NCBI RefSeq assembly: GCF_001042525.2
Contig: NZ_CP011921.2
Span: forward strand, 1,550,001 to 1,614,000
DNA length: 64,000 nt
Direction: 5' to 3'
DNA from: Francisella orientalis FNO12
Lineage (GTDB): Bacteria; Pseudomonadota; Gammaproteobacteria; Francisellales; Francisellaceae
This document shows, piece after piece, positions 29,766 through 38,586 of this stretch. Below the pieces are notes generated by a model. That model saw nothing but the letters and a program-made list of their open reading frames with translations. It ran no database searches and was not told where the DNA came from. The stretch's first letter is position 1; each line of letters begins with the position of its first letter. The position numbers and the translations under genes are program-made.

Positions 29766-30233
29766 TTATATTTCTCTACTAATAACTTTTTTTACATCTT
29801 CAAAACTTTGTGGCTGATAGGCATTGATTGTAAGTGATGCAACCTCTTGTTGATCCAACACTACTTTGCAACTGAATACCCCTGTCCCTTTATCAAGAAT
29901 AATACATTCAGCAAATATATCTAAAACACTACCCGTTTTATATCTTTTAACATCTGTCTTATAACCTCTCACACTCAGTAAAAATGCTACTGGGGGTTCA
30001 TTAGTGCTAACAATAGATGCAGCAAGCTTACTAGCTCTGCCATAGGAAGCAGCGGTTTGAGCCATGATTTCAACCGCTACCCAGTGTGGTATACCATCTA
30101 ATTGCTTATCGAAGAATATATTATCATCTGTCACAATAGCTCTACACTGCACCGTATTGTCTTCGAAACCAATAAATTCATCAACAAGCCTCATAGGTGG
30201 TTCATGAGGTATCAAATCGGAAATATTATGCAT
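29766..30233 (-). CDS. Hotdog-fold 3-hydroxyacyl-ACP dehydratase (ApeP-like)
   Basis: 155 residues. IPHEPPMRLVDEFIGFED opens it, the usual N-terminal motif of the FabZ-like dehydratases in aryl polyene clusters. HWVAVEIMAQTAASYGR is the central hotdog helix carrying the acidic active residue (Glu in VEIMAQ). It would dehydrate the beta-hydroxyacyl-ACP to the trans-enoyl form; without an enoyl reductase in the cluster the double bonds would persist. It abuts the KS upstream without a gap. Confidence 0.82.
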   Translation of the reverse strand: MHNISDLIPHEPPMRLVDEFIGFEDNTVQCRAIVTDDNIFFDKQLDGIPHWVAVEIMAQTAASYGRASKLAASIVSTNEPPVAFLLSVRGYKTDVKRYKTGSVLDIFAECIILDKGTGVFSCKVVLDQQEVASLTINAYQPQSFEDVKKVISREI

Positions 30234-31415
30234 CTATTTCTTTCCTATAATTACACTTACGTTATTACCACCAAAAGCAAACGAATTACTCATAAAATTT
30301 GGCTTGTGGTATCGAATATCACTAGTTATTATACCAATATCAGAAATAATATCCTTATCTGAATCGTATTGCTTTAGTAGTTTTTTGTTAGGATTATAAT
30401 TATCTGATAATAATAACCAACATATCCCGACCTCTGTAGCTGCCGCTGCACCTAGTGTGTGACCTGTCAAAGATTTAGTAGAGCTACACGCAACAGGAAC
30501 CTTAAATATATCCCTTATTGCTTTACTTTCCATATTATCATTTAGTATGGTTGCTGTACCATGCAAATTTAGATAACCGATATCATCAGGAGCTAGATTT
30601 GCTGAATTCAATGCCTGTATCATAGCTAATTTAGCGCCTTCACCACTAGGATCTGGAGCTGTAATATGATAACCATCTGATGATTCCCCAACACCTAAAA
30701 GTACTATTTCTGAGCAATCTCTAGACATAATAAACGCTGCAGCACCTTCACCTATATTTATACCATCTCTTTGATTATGAAAAGGTAAACACAATTTTTG
30801 AGATATAGCATCTAAACAATCAAAGCCATTTAACGTTAACTCACAAAGAGTATCACAACCAACGACAATAACTGCATCACACAAGCCCTGTTTTAATAAT
30901 CTAGCAGCTGAGGCAAATGCTTTACCACTTGATGAACAAGCCGTTGATATCGTAAACGCAATATTTTCAAGTTGATAATATTCTCGCAAAAACTCACTTA
31001 GGCCTGCAGTTTCCTCTTGCTTGTAGCTAAATTCTTTAGGAAATTGGCCTGATATAAACTTATTAGTTAAAGCTCGTTCACCATTATCTATACCTGATGT
31101 ACTAGTACCGCAAACCACAGCTATTCTACCAGCTCCATATTTATCTATAATTCTACCTATATCTTGATCTATTTGCATACATGCATGAAGCGCTATTTGA
31201 TTATTACGACAGTCAAATTCTTTTAATCGGTGAGGAATTTCTGGGAGTATCTTATCATTTACTTGCCCTACGATTGTCTTGCGACCCGACAATAGCTTCT
31301 TATCAGTTACCAAACCGGTTTGATTATTAAGCAATGATTGCAAAAGAACTTGTTTAGAATCACCTAAACAATTAATTATACCTAGCGAATTTAGATAGAT
31401 TTCATTGTCACTCAT
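30234..31415 (-). CDS. Beta-ketoacyl-ACP synthase (second KS, ApeO-like)
   Basis: 393 residues. Cys160 in TISTACSSSGKAFASA, the His in NLHGTATILNDN and the His in SSTKSLTGHTLGAAAATEVG make a full Cys-His-His site. The sequence is clearly different from the KS at 27820-29037, as expected for the initiating/elongating pair in aryl polyene clusters, where one KS pairs with the chain-length-factor-like protein. It is the first gene of the minus-strand operon, facing the divergent operon across 168 bp. Confidence 0.87.
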   Translation of the reverse strand: MSDNEIYLNSLGIINCLGDSKQVLLQSLLNNQTGLVTDKKLLSGRKTIVGQVNDKILPEIPHRLKEFDCRNNQIALHACMQIDQDIGRIIDKYGAGRIAVVCGTSTSGIDNGERALTNKFISGQFPKEFSYKQEETAGLSEFLREYYQLENIAFTISTACSSSGKAFASAARLLKQGLCDAVIVVGCDTLCELTLNGFDCLDAISQKLCLPFHNQRDGINIGEGAAAFIMSRDCSEIVLLGVGESSDGYHITAPDPSGEGAKLAMIQALNSANLAPDDIGYLNLHGTATILNDNMESKAIRDIFKVPVACSSTKSLTGHTLGAAAATEVGICWLLLSDNYNPNKKLLKQYDSDKDIISDIGIITSDIRYHKPNFMSNSFAFGGNNVSVIIGKK

Positions 31416-31440
31416 ATTCTACATAATTTTGAATAACTTC

Positions 31441-31465
31441 TTGTAAGTATACAATACAATTACAA
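31441..31465. promoter_or_regulatory. Overlapping dyads in the divergent promoter region, candidate operator
   Basis: TTGTAA (31441-31446) and TTACAA (31460-31465) are inverted copies. A second, nested pair TTGTA/TACAA is at 31441-31445 and 31450-31454. They sit between the two divergent operons of the polyene-type cluster, 26 bp from the start of the KS gene. A shared regulator is plausible but unproven. Confidence 0.35.
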
Positions 31466-31583
31466 TTAGTTTAAATACTATTAAGTGTATGTTAACTGTA
31501 TTTAATAATTAAAAAATTTATAGAGATACATTTTTTTGCTTCAATATGATAAATTCTAATGAAAATAATTTAGAAGATACTAA

Positions 31584-32300
31584 ATGAAGTTTTATATAGA
31601 TTCATTGCTAGTCATAGCTCAAGGAAAGAATGATATCTCTGATTTTAAAGATGTATCATACCTTGAAATGATAAAACAGGACATCAACATCGATACTAGC
31701 CTAATAGCTACAGCCATTAGAAGAAGATGTAGTAAATCTAGCAAAATCGCTCTTTTAGTATCCATACCTCAAATCCATAAATATAAAATAGGTGCTGTAG
31801 TATTCGCATCTCAGCATGGCGAACTAGCAAATACATTATCCATATTTAAAGATATCTCTAATCAAGAAATCCTTTCACCAAATTCGTTTTCTCAATCAGT
31901 ACATAATACTCCTTCTGGACTCCTATCAATCCAACATAAACTAAAAATACCTTTTAACTCAATAGCTGCTGGTACCGAGACTTTTGAAATGGGCTTAATT
32001 GACGCTGTCACGCAATTACAAGACCATGATAGTGTTTTATTTACTTGTTATGATGATAATGTACCGGAAGTATTTGATGAACTTAATATATCAGATAATC
32101 TTGCTTATGGAATTAGTTTTGTCATATCAAGAGAACCACTATCACTGTCAAGTATGGGCTTAAAATTAGAAACTAATAACAACAAAACATTATTACAAAA
32201 ATTTAATCAACTCCCATCTGCGATTATTTTTGCAAACTGGCATGCTTGTAATGAATTTAAACCATTATTTTTGAAGAGCATATCTATAGAGAAGATGTAA
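31584..32300 (+). CDS. Beta-ketoacyl synthase-like chain-length factor (ApeC-like)
   Basis: 238 residues, much shorter than a full ketosynthase. SPNSFSQSVHNTPSGLLSIQ is the signature of the truncated ketoacyl-synthase family (Ketoacyl-synt_2) seen in aryl polyene loci, where it forms a heterodimer with a true KS. No catalytic Cys is present at the expected place (IAAGTETFEMGLIDA). It therefore acts structurally and in chain-length control rather than condensing. It is the first gene of the plus-strand operon and is followed 2 bp later by an acyltransferase. Confidence 0.8.
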   Translation: MKFYIDSLLVIAQGKNDISDFKDVSYLEMIKQDINIDTSLIATAIRRRCSKSSKIALLVSIPQIHKYKIGAVVFASQHGELANTLSIFKDISNQEILSPNSFSQSVHNTPSGLLSIQHKLKIPFNSIAAGTETFEMGLIDAVTQLQDHDSVLFTCYDDNVPEVFDELNISDNLAYGISFVISREPLSLSSMGLKLETNNNKTLLQKFNQLPSAIIFANWHACNEFKPLFLKSISIEKM

Positions 32301-32302
32301 TT

Positions 32303-33079
32303 ATGTATAAATACTTAAATAGGTTTTATCGTAGAATTGGTACAGGAATATGTTTCTTTTTATTTAGCTTTTTTAGCACAATATTAGGCTATATATATTT
32401 CCCTCTAGTCAGAGTATTTATAAAAGATAAAAGTGCTCGCACGATACATGCTCAACACACAATAAACATTGGTTTTAAAATTTTTATTGGAATTATTCAT
32501 CATTTTAGAATCATTCGATTTGAGTTTGAAGGTATTGAAAAACTATATCAGGATAGAGGTTGTATTTTTATAGCTAATCACCCTACTTTAATCGACTATG
32601 TTGCAATAGTATCTAGACTCAAACTTTGCGATAATATTGTCAAACAAAGCTTATGGGAAAACCCATATTATAAGCATGTAATAGAAACAGCTGGATATAT
32701 CCCCAATATCAATCCTGATCAAACATTCTCACGCTTAAATGAAATGTTTGCAGAAGGTAGAAATTTGTTAATGTTCCCAGAAGGTACTAGAACTAGTCCC
32801 AACCAATTACCAAAACTAAAACGAGGAGCCGCACAACTAGCAATTAGAACAAATGCTCCTATAAGAATGATACATATTTCATGCTCCCCTGTTACTTTGA
32901 CAAAAAATACCAAATGGTATAACATTGCCGAAACAACGCCGTTGTTTAGAGTAGTTGTAGGAGACAAGGTTAATCATCAAGATTTTATTGATGAGGCAGA
33001 TGGGATACCATCTCTTGCTGCTCGTAGGCTAACTAAATTTTTACAGCACAATCTCTCTACTAAATTAGATTTTTTATAA
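32303..33079 (+). CDS. 1-acyl-glycerol-3-phosphate acyltransferase-like (PlsC/LPLAT) enzyme
   Basis: 258 residues with one N-terminal membrane anchor (about 15-38). The LPLAT catalytic motif HX4D is seen in ANHPTLIDY (His93, Asp98), and the glycerol-phosphate-binding motif is FPEGTRTSP (about 158-166). In the cluster it would transfer the finished acyl chain from ACP to a lipid acceptor in the inner membrane. It is distinct from the LpxL-like acyltransferase at 36644, as aryl polyene clusters typically have two. Confidence 0.85.
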   Translation: MYKYLNRFYRRIGTGICFFLFSFFSTILGYIYFPLVRVFIKDKSARTIHAQHTINIGFKIFIGIIHHFRIIRFEFEGIEKLYQDRGCIFIANHPTLIDYVAIVSRLKLCDNIVKQSLWENPYYKHVIETAGYIPNINPDQTFSRLNEMFAEGRNLLMFPEGTRTSPNQLPKLKRGAAQLAIRTNAPIRMIHISCSPVTLTKNTKWYNIAETTPLFRVVVGDKVNHQDFIDEADGIPSLAARRLTKFLQHNLSTKLDFL

Positions 33080-33096
33080 AATAGGTACTTTAAAAC

Positions 33097-33345
33097 ATGC
33101 AACAAGAAATAAAAGAAATGATCATCGAGGTCTTAAATCTTGAAGATATTACAGCTGATGAAATAGATGCTGATGAAGCACTTTTTGGAGATGGTTTAGG
33201 ACTTGATTCAATAGATGCTTTAGAAATAGGGGTTGCGTTAAAAAAACGCTATAACATAAGTCTTGAGGTTGTCGATGAGGATGTCAAAAAACACTTTGAA
33301 TCTGTGGCATCTTTGGCTAAATTTGTAGAAGAAAATAAATTTTAA
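33097..33345 (+). CDS. Acyl carrier protein (first of two)
   Basis: 82 residues, acidic. The phosphopantetheine attachment site is Ser38 in GLGLDSIDALEIG. It carries growing chains as thioesters between the KS, KR and DH of the cluster. It is followed 10 bp later by a second ACP, an arrangement characteristic of aryl polyene-type loci, where one ACP is thought to load the starter and the other the extender. Confidence 0.92.
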   Translation: MQQEIKEMIIEVLNLEDITADEIDADEALFGDGLGLDSIDALEIGVALKKRYNISLEVVDEDVKKHFESVASLAKFVEENKF

Positions 33346-33355
33346 GGATATACTG

Positions 33356-33610
33356 ATGAGCTTTTCTAAAGAACAAATTTTCGCACAATTACAGGATATT
33401 CTTAATAATCTTTTTGAAATAGATAAGGATGATGTCACTCTAGATTCAACACTATACGGAGATCTTGATTTAGATAGTATTGATGCTGTTGATTTAGTAG
33501 TACAACTGCAAAACTTCACAGGTCGCAAGTTTAAACCTGAGGAATTTAAATCTGTTCGTACTGTTGGGGATGTTGTTGATACTATAGTTGCAGCTCTAGC
33601 ACAAGACTAA
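33356..33610 (+). CDS. Acyl carrier protein (second of two)
   Basis: 84 residues, acidic, with the attachment Ser41 in DLDLDSIDAVDLVVQL. It is clearly different from the first ACP. The ribosome binding site AAGGA precedes its ATG. It belongs to the same operon. Confidence 0.92.
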   Translation: MSFSKEQIFAQLQDILNNLFEIDKDDVTLDSTLYGDLDLDSIDAVDLVVQLQNFTGRKFKPEEFKSVRTVGDVVDTIVAALAQD

Positions 33611-33621
33611 ATACACACTTA

Positions 33622-34188
33622 ATGAAATCTCTATTTAAATTCCTTATATTGATAATAATTATACTATATCCATTTATAGTCTATATTGGCCTAAATTTAC
33701 TCTCGATAAAGTATCTTGGCTTAATTATTGTCTTAATATTTATACTAAGATTACTAATCTTAAAAAAAGATCCTAACATCACTTGGAAACTTATTACTAT
33801 TGTAGGGATACTTCTTGCAGGTATAGCCATCATTGTGGATAATATCACCGTTATGCTACTATACCCTGTCTTTGTAAGTATTAGTCTCTTCTGCATTTTT
33901 TGTTATTCATTATTCCAAGACAAAAGCTTGATTACAAAACTTGCAATTCGCATAAGCAAAGAACCTCCACCAGACTATGCAATAAAATACACATGGTACG
34001 TGACATTAGCCTGGTGCATTTTTTTTGCTATAAATGCCTGTATTTCAGTATACACTATTATATTAGGCTCGGTACAATTATGGACGCTTTATAACGATTT
34101 TATTAGTTACATCCTTATAGGATTGATGATGCTTAGTGAAACTATAATTAGAATTGTTGTTAGGAGATATTTTGAAAAGCACGCTTAA
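33622..34188 (+). CDS. COG4648-like inner membrane protein of the polyene-type cluster
   Basis: 188 residues with about six TM helices (roughly 5-27, 28-48, 50-75, 76-94, 118-142 and 150-175). Proteins of this type accompany the ACP/acyl ligase pair in aryl polyene-like clusters but have no defined activity; transport or scaffolding of the membrane-bound assembly line is possible. The next gene begins inside its end (TTG at 34172), so they are coupled. Confidence 0.7.
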   Translation: MKSLFKFLILIIIILYPFIVYIGLNLLSIKYLGLIIVLIFILRLLILKKDPNITWKLITIVGILLAGIAIIVDNITVMLLYPVFVSISLFCIFCYSLFQDKSLITKLAIRISKEPPPDYAIKYTWYVTLAWCIFFAINACISVYTIILGSVQLWTLYNDFISYILIGLMMLSETIIRIVVRRYFEKHA

Positions 34189-35485
34189 ATCGATACTAGA
34201 ATTTCATGCACAAAATCCTTCTGAAATTGTATTTATCAAAGATCCAAATAATATCATTGCAAAAGAGTTTTTGAATGATATAAAAACTTTAGCAAATCAT
34301 CTTGATATCATTCTAAATAATAACAGCAAAGTCGCACTATCTATTGATGATATTTACTTATTTTGTTGCACATGGATAGCATGTCAGTTTTTAGGTAAAA
34401 CTACTATTATGCTACCAAATAACAAATCTGGCACAATTATCAAACTTGCAACACATTACGACTCTTTAATAACTGATAATGATCTTGATTTATCAGCAAA
34501 AATCATCAATGAGTATACATTAAAGGATTGTGAAACTATATTTTTCACATCTGGATCTACAGGTGAATATAAAGGCTATAGCAAAACTATATACAATCTT
34601 GAACAAGAGTCATCAGCGATCAACAGTGTCATACAAAGCTTTAGTCTTAAAAAAATCAATGTGCTTACAACAGTATCACATCAGCACCTGTATGGCTTTA
34701 GCTGGGCTATAGTATGGCCACTACTATACCAAAAAATCATCCACACAGAAAGGCTATTTGTACCCGAACTTATCCACAAAAAGCTACTTCAAGATAACAA
34801 TATTTTGATAACCACTCCTGTAATAATTTCTCACCTTGAAGGCAATATTACAACACCTATCACTAACTCTTTGCTTATTTCATCAGCTAGCGCATTAAGT
34901 ACCGATATCGCGATTAAATTTCAAAATAGTTACAACATTCCTATTCTTGAAGCTTATGGCAGTAGTGAAACTGGAGTTATTGCGTATAGGCAACAGTTAA
35001 TTGATAGACTATGGAAGCCTTTTGATAATGTTTGTATTACTACAGAGTCTGATCAACTAGTTGTTAGATCTCTCTTTTTTAAGCAAAAAAAACAACTAAT
35101 GTCAGATATCGTTGCATTATACAACGATAAATTTGAACTAAAAGGTAGAGTCGATAAGATTGTCAAAATTGCTGGTAATCGTTTATCAATATCACAAATG
35201 CAAAATATATTAATTGATTATGACTTAATACAAGATTGTGTATGTATCAAGCGTCAAAGCTATCGTGAATATATAGCAGCAATAATATGTCTAAATCAAG
35301 CTGGACAAGACTTATTACAAAATTTTGGTAAACAAAATTTAATTAAACAAATAAAGAGCTATCTATTAAACTATTACTCAAATGTAGTTATACCTAAACA
35401 ATGGCGCTTTGTAACTGAAATACCGACTAACTCTCAAGGAAAAAGAACTCTAGAACGATTAGTTGAATTATTAGATGATAATTAA
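34172..35485 (+). CDS. AMP-forming acyl/aryl-ACP ligase (ApeH-like)
   Basis: About 437 residues of the ANL superfamily. The P-loop-like A3 motif is FFTSGSTGEYKGYSK, A5 is EAYGSSETGVI, A8 is LKGRVDKIVKIAGNRLS and the A10 Lys region is NSQGKRTLERL. It is shorter than CoA ligases. It should adenylate a carboxylic starter and load it on an ACP of the cluster. The frame extends to 34154, but AGGAG at 34162-34166 fits the TTG at 34172 (LKSTLKSILE), which is preferred. Confidence 0.82.
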   Translation: MKSTLKSILEFHAQNPSEIVFIKDPNNIIAKEFLNDIKTLANHLDIILNNNSKVALSIDDIYLFCCTWIACQFLGKTTIMLPNNKSGTIIKLATHYDSLITDNDLDLSAKIINEYTLKDCETIFFTSGSTGEYKGYSKTIYNLEQESSAINSVIQSFSLKKINVLTTVSHQHLYGFSWAIVWPLLYQKIIHTERLFVPELIHKKLLQDNNILITTPVIISHLEGNITTPITNSLLISSASALSTDIAIKFQNSYNIPILEAYGSSETGVIAYRQQLIDRLWKPFDNVCITTESDQLVVRSLFFKQKKQLMSDIVALYNDKFELKGRVDKIVKIAGNRLSISQMQNILIDYDLIQDCVCIKRQSYREYIAAIICLNQAGQDLLQNFGKQNLIKQIKSYLLNYYSNVVIPKQWRFVTEIPTNSQGKRTLERLVELLDDN

Positions 35486-35499
35486 ATAGGTCAGAGCTT

Positions 35500-35525
35500 A
35501 TAAGTTTGATAAGATTTAAACTTAT
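35500..35525 (+). other. Hairpin in the only sizeable gap of the plus-strand operon
   Basis: The arms ATAAGTTT and AAACTTAT are exact complements, with a 10-nt loop, in the 78-bp gap between the ligase and the second dehydratase. No U tract follows. It may set relative expression or mRNA processing inside the operon. Confidence 0.35.
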
Positions 35526-35563
35526 TAAGGAGACTTTATTTAAAATTTATGGCGAAATAAGCT

Positions 35564-35905
35564 ATGAACAAACATCTTAAGATAAATAATATACAAAATA
35601 TTGATGATTGCTGTGTTTTAGTATCGGCGCAAGTACTCCACGAGTGTGATTTTTTTAAAGGTCACTTTCAAGAGCAGGCCATTTTACCGGGTATTGCTCA
35701 AGTTGATTTTGTCATAAATTTGGCAAGCCAAATATTTGGTATTAATAAACTCTATTTTGGTAATATTCCACAATTAAAATTCAAAAAAGTTATATTACCT
35801 AATAATGATATAGAAATAAAAATCACAAATAACAACAATACAATTACTTTTGAAATTTCTGTCAATAATCAAGTAGCATCTCAGGGTAAAATAAAATATG
35901 AGTAG
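35564..35905 (+). CDS. Second hotdog dehydratase (ApeI/FabA-Z-like)
   Basis: 113 residues. FFKGHFQEQAILPGIAQVDF is the FabZ/FabA catalytic motif (His of GHF and the PG loop) followed by the hotdog helix. The protein is shorter than FabZ, as usual for the small dehydratase of aryl polyene loci. It would work with the dehydratase at 29766-30233 on different chain lengths or as partner. It overlaps the glycosyltransferase gene by 8 bp. Confidence 0.8.
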   Translation: MNKHLKINNIQNIDDCCVLVSAQVLHECDFFKGHFQEQAILPGIAQVDFVINLASQIFGINKLYFGNIPQLKFKKVILPNNDIEIKITNNNNTITFEISVNNQVASQGKIKYE

Positions 35906-36647
35906 TAGTGATTGTAATTTATGTATTGTAGTACCAATCTATAACCATGGAAAGCAACTACGTAACACCATCAAAAATATCGCTAGATATGACTTACCTA
36001 TCATACTTATAAATGATGGTAGCCAAGATAACACTAAACAAATCATGAGAGAAGTTGCTGGTGAATTTAATAATATTGTTTTGACAGAATCACTTGATAA
36101 AAATCAAGGTAAAGGTGTTGCTGTAAGTCATGGTGCCAATTTAGCTTTTAAAATGGGTTATACACATATGCTTCAAATAGATGCTGACGGTCAGCATAAT
36201 TCGACCGATATCCCTAAATTTATACAAGCAATGCAGCAAAACCCTCAGGCACTAATATCTGGTATGCCGATCTATGATAATAGTATTCCCCAAAGTAGAC
36301 TTCATGGTAGAAAAATTACAAATTTTTGGGTAGCAATAGAAACTCTGTCGTTTGATCTCAAAGAATCAATGTGCGGTTTTCGTATCTATCCACTAGAGGC
36401 TTATACAAAGCTTATGCGGAAAAGAACTTTCTCAGTGAAGATGGATTTCGATATAGATGTAATCGTGAGAATGTACTGGTTAGGTCTTCCTATAGTCTAT
36501 ATAAATACCAAAGTAATTTACCCTCAAGATGGTTACTCCAATTTCAGAATGTTTCGAGATAACGTCAGAATATCTTGGACTCATACAAAATTAGTTACTG
36601 GTATGATTATTAGATCACCAATACTATTATGGAGAAAAATCAGGTGA
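35898..36647 (+). CDS. Family 2 glycosyltransferase
   Basis: 249 residues, GT-A fold. CIVVPIYNHGKQLRNTI and LINDGSQDNT start it, and the metal-binding DxD is in LQIDADGQHN. No large C-terminal membrane domain is present. It resembles dolichol-phosphate-mannose-synthase-type GT2 enzymes found in aryl polyene clusters. There they are thought to add a sugar to the acceptor to which the chain is esterified. It overlaps its neighbours by 8 bp upstream and 4 bp downstream. Confidence 0.85.
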   Translation: MSSSDCNLCIVVPIYNHGKQLRNTIKNIARYDLPIILINDGSQDNTKQIMREVAGEFNNIVLTESLDKNQGKGVAVSHGANLAFKMGYTHMLQIDADGQHNSTDIPKFIQAMQQNPQALISGMPIYDNSIPQSRLHGRKITNFWVAIETLSFDLKESMCGFRIYPLEAYTKLMRKRTFSVKMDFDIDVIVRMYWLGLPIVYINTKVIYPQDGYSNFRMFRDNVRISWTHTKLVTGMIIRSPILLWRKIR

Positions 36648-37567
36648 AACATTGGACTAAGATAAAAGAAGCCGGTGGTCTATTGGGGCTTAGAACTACT
36701 TTTATTTTATTTCGTTTGTTAGGTCGTAGACTCACCTACTCAATCATGTCAGTAGTTATGATCTATTATTTTTTATTGTACAAAAGTGCGCGTAACTATT
36801 CTTTTAAATATATTAAACACCTCGATAAAAATATTAAAACTTCAAAATTATGGTTTTATAGCTTTAGACATTTTTTAGCATTTGGTGAGATGGTTATAGA
36901 CAAAATAGCTGTTTGGAGTAATAAGATTACTATAGATAATGTAGACTTCTCACTACAAGATCGCAAAACCATGAACCAAGCTATCAAATCACAAAAAGGT
37001 AGTGTTATTTTTACAGCTCATCTTGGTAATCTTGATGTTGCAAGATCATTAGCAGACTTTGATAGTAGTATGAAGATAAATGCTCTAGTATTTAGCAAGC
37101 AAGCTCCTACATTTAATAAACTTTTGACAAAGATTAATCCTAAATACTCAATCAATATGATATGTATACAAGATGTTACTCCAGATTTGGCAATTGAGTT
37201 ATATGGGCGCATTGCTAATGGTGAATTTATCGTTATACCTGCAGATAGAACTTCTGTAACTAAACCAGAGAGAAATCTTAGATTATCATTTTTAGATGAT
37301 ATAGCATTTTTCCCACAAGGAGCATTTATATTAGCAAGCATTCTAAAGTGTCCTACATACTTTATGCTATGCCCAAAAAAAGATCGTAATAAATTTGATT
37401 TTATTTTCAAAGAGTTTGATCAAAATAGCATTATTTTAAATAGAAAGACGAAACAGCAAGATTTAGAAAAATATGCACAAAAATATGCCAAAATGCTTGA
37501 ATCATATTGTAAAAAATATCCCAAACAATGGTTTAATTTTTTTGATTTTTGGCATCAAGGAGAATAA
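36644..37567 (+). CDS. LpxL-like (lysophospholipid/lipid A type) acyltransferase
   Basis: About 307 residues, membrane-anchored at the N-terminus. The HX4D motif is AHLGNLD (His126-Asp131 counting from the GTG start), and NGEFIVIPADRTS matches the second LpxL-family block. The GTG at 36644 overlaps the glycosyltransferase stop (GTGA) and has GGAG at proper distance; the longer frame starts at 36629. It probably attaches the polyene-type acyl chain to a glycolipid in the inner membrane. Confidence 0.82.
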   Translation: MKHWTKIKEAGGLLGLRTTFILFRLLGRRLTYSIMSVVMIYYFLLYKSARNYSFKYIKHLDKNIKTSKLWFYSFRHFLAFGEMVIDKIAVWSNKITIDNVDFSLQDRKTMNQAIKSQKGSVIFTAHLGNLDVARSLADFDSSMKINALVFSKQAPTFNKLLTKINPKYSINMICIQDVTPDLAIELYGRIANGEFIVIPADRTSVTKPERNLRLSFLDDIAFFPQGAFILASILKCPTYFMLCPKKDRNKFDFIFKEFDQNSIILNRKTKQQDLEKYAQKYAKMLESYCKKYPKQWFNFFDFWHQGE

Positions 37568-37571
37568 ATAA

Positions 37572-38000
37572 ATGCTTAAAGATAGGTTATTCACACATGT
37601 TTACAAAATGACTATCCCATTTTTTGATGTTGATATGCTCGAAATTGTTTGGCATGGTAATTATATCAAGTACTTTGAAATGGCTAGATGCAGTATGCTC
37701 AAAGAAATTGGCTATGATTATATAGCTATGAAGAAAGATGGTTTCGCTTGGCCCATAGTTGATATAAAAGCTAAATTTATTAAATCTGCAAGATTCGGAC
37801 AAGATATTGATATTTATTGTGATCTAATTGAGTTCGAGAACCGATTTAAAATAAACTATACTATTTTAGATAGCTTAACTAAAATAAAGTTATGTCAAGG
37901 TTATACTACACAGCTTGCTGTGGATATTAACAAAAAAGAAACTTGTTTCGTAACACCTCATCAGTGGCAACAAAAAATAAAAGAGATTATTAAAAAATGA
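37572..38000 (+). CDS. Acyl-ACP/acyl-CoA thioesterase, 4HBT hotdog family
   Basis: 142 residues. FFDVDMLEIVWHGNYIKYFE is the YbgC/4-hydroxybenzoyl-CoA-type active-site segment, with the catalytic Asp at the start and the H-G-N-Y turn. It hydrolyses thioesters and may release or proof-read chains. AAGGAG precedes the ATG. It overlaps the LolA-like gene by 4 bp (ATGA). Confidence 0.85.
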   Translation: MLKDRLFTHVYKMTIPFFDVDMLEIVWHGNYIKYFEMARCSMLKEIGYDYIAMKKDGFAWPIVDIKAKFIKSARFGQDIDIYCDLIEFENRFKINYTILDSLTKIKLCQGYTTQLAVDINKKETCFVTPHQWQQKIKEIIKK

Positions 38001-38581
38001 AGAAACTATTTACTTTTATTAGCATTTTTTTAACTATTGCGGCTCCCTTATATGCTTCAGATATTACTAATAATTCAGAATTCCAAGCGGTTGAAAAGCA
38101 ATTGACCAAAGATACTAATATCTCGGGTAAATTTATACAAATCAGACAAATTGCAGGTTTAAACTCAAGTTTAAAATCTTCAGGAACATTTAAACTAACT
38201 AATGATGGATCTCTGTTATGGCAACAGCAATCACCAATCAAAACCACAATGCAAATGTCTAAAAATAAGCTTACACAAACTATTATGGATAATCCTCCTA
38301 CTATTTTAACACGCGAAGACCAACCTGTAGTTTTCACATTCACAAGTGTCTTTATGTCTGTATTTAAAGGTGATACAAAAACCATATCAGAATTTTTTAA
38401 TATCAATTTTGATGGTAATACACAAAACTGGACTATCACCCTCACACCAAAATCTAGCCCTCTGAATAAGGCTATAAAAGAGATAACTCTAAAAGGTAAT
38501 AGATATATTACAAATATTGAAGTTGCTGATACTCAAGACAATATAATCAAAATACCACTTTTTGATATCACAACAAACTAA
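37997..38581 (+). CDS. LolA-like periplasmic carrier protein
   Basis: 194 residues. A signal peptide (MKKLFTFISIFLTIAAPLYA) is followed by a mature LolA/LolB-type beta-barrel half with SGKFIQIRQIAGLNSSLKSS and GSLLWQQQSPIKTTMQMS (the W-x-x-x-x-P of LolA). It would carry the lipid product from the inner membrane exporter through the periplasm. This matches the LolA member of aryl polyene export modules. Confidence 0.85.
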   Translation: MKKLFTFISIFLTIAAPLYASDITNNSEFQAVEKQLTKDTNISGKFIQIRQIAGLNSSLKSSGTFKLTNDGSLLWQQQSPIKTTMQMSKNKLTQTIMDNPPTILTREDQPVVFTFTSVFMSVFKGDTKTISEFFNINFDGNTQNWTITLTPKSSPLNKAIKEITLKGNRYITNIEVADTQDNIIKIPLFDITTN

Positions 38582-38586
38582 ATATT

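Noticed and set aside
30102-30362. Plus-strand frame opposite the dehydratase and KS
   Set aside because: Shadow of two well supported overlapping genes on the minus strand.
37990-38445. Minus-strand frame of 151 codons opposite the LolA-like gene
   Set aside because: No ribosome binding site and composition of an antisense frame; the LolA-like gene has a signal peptide and family motifs.
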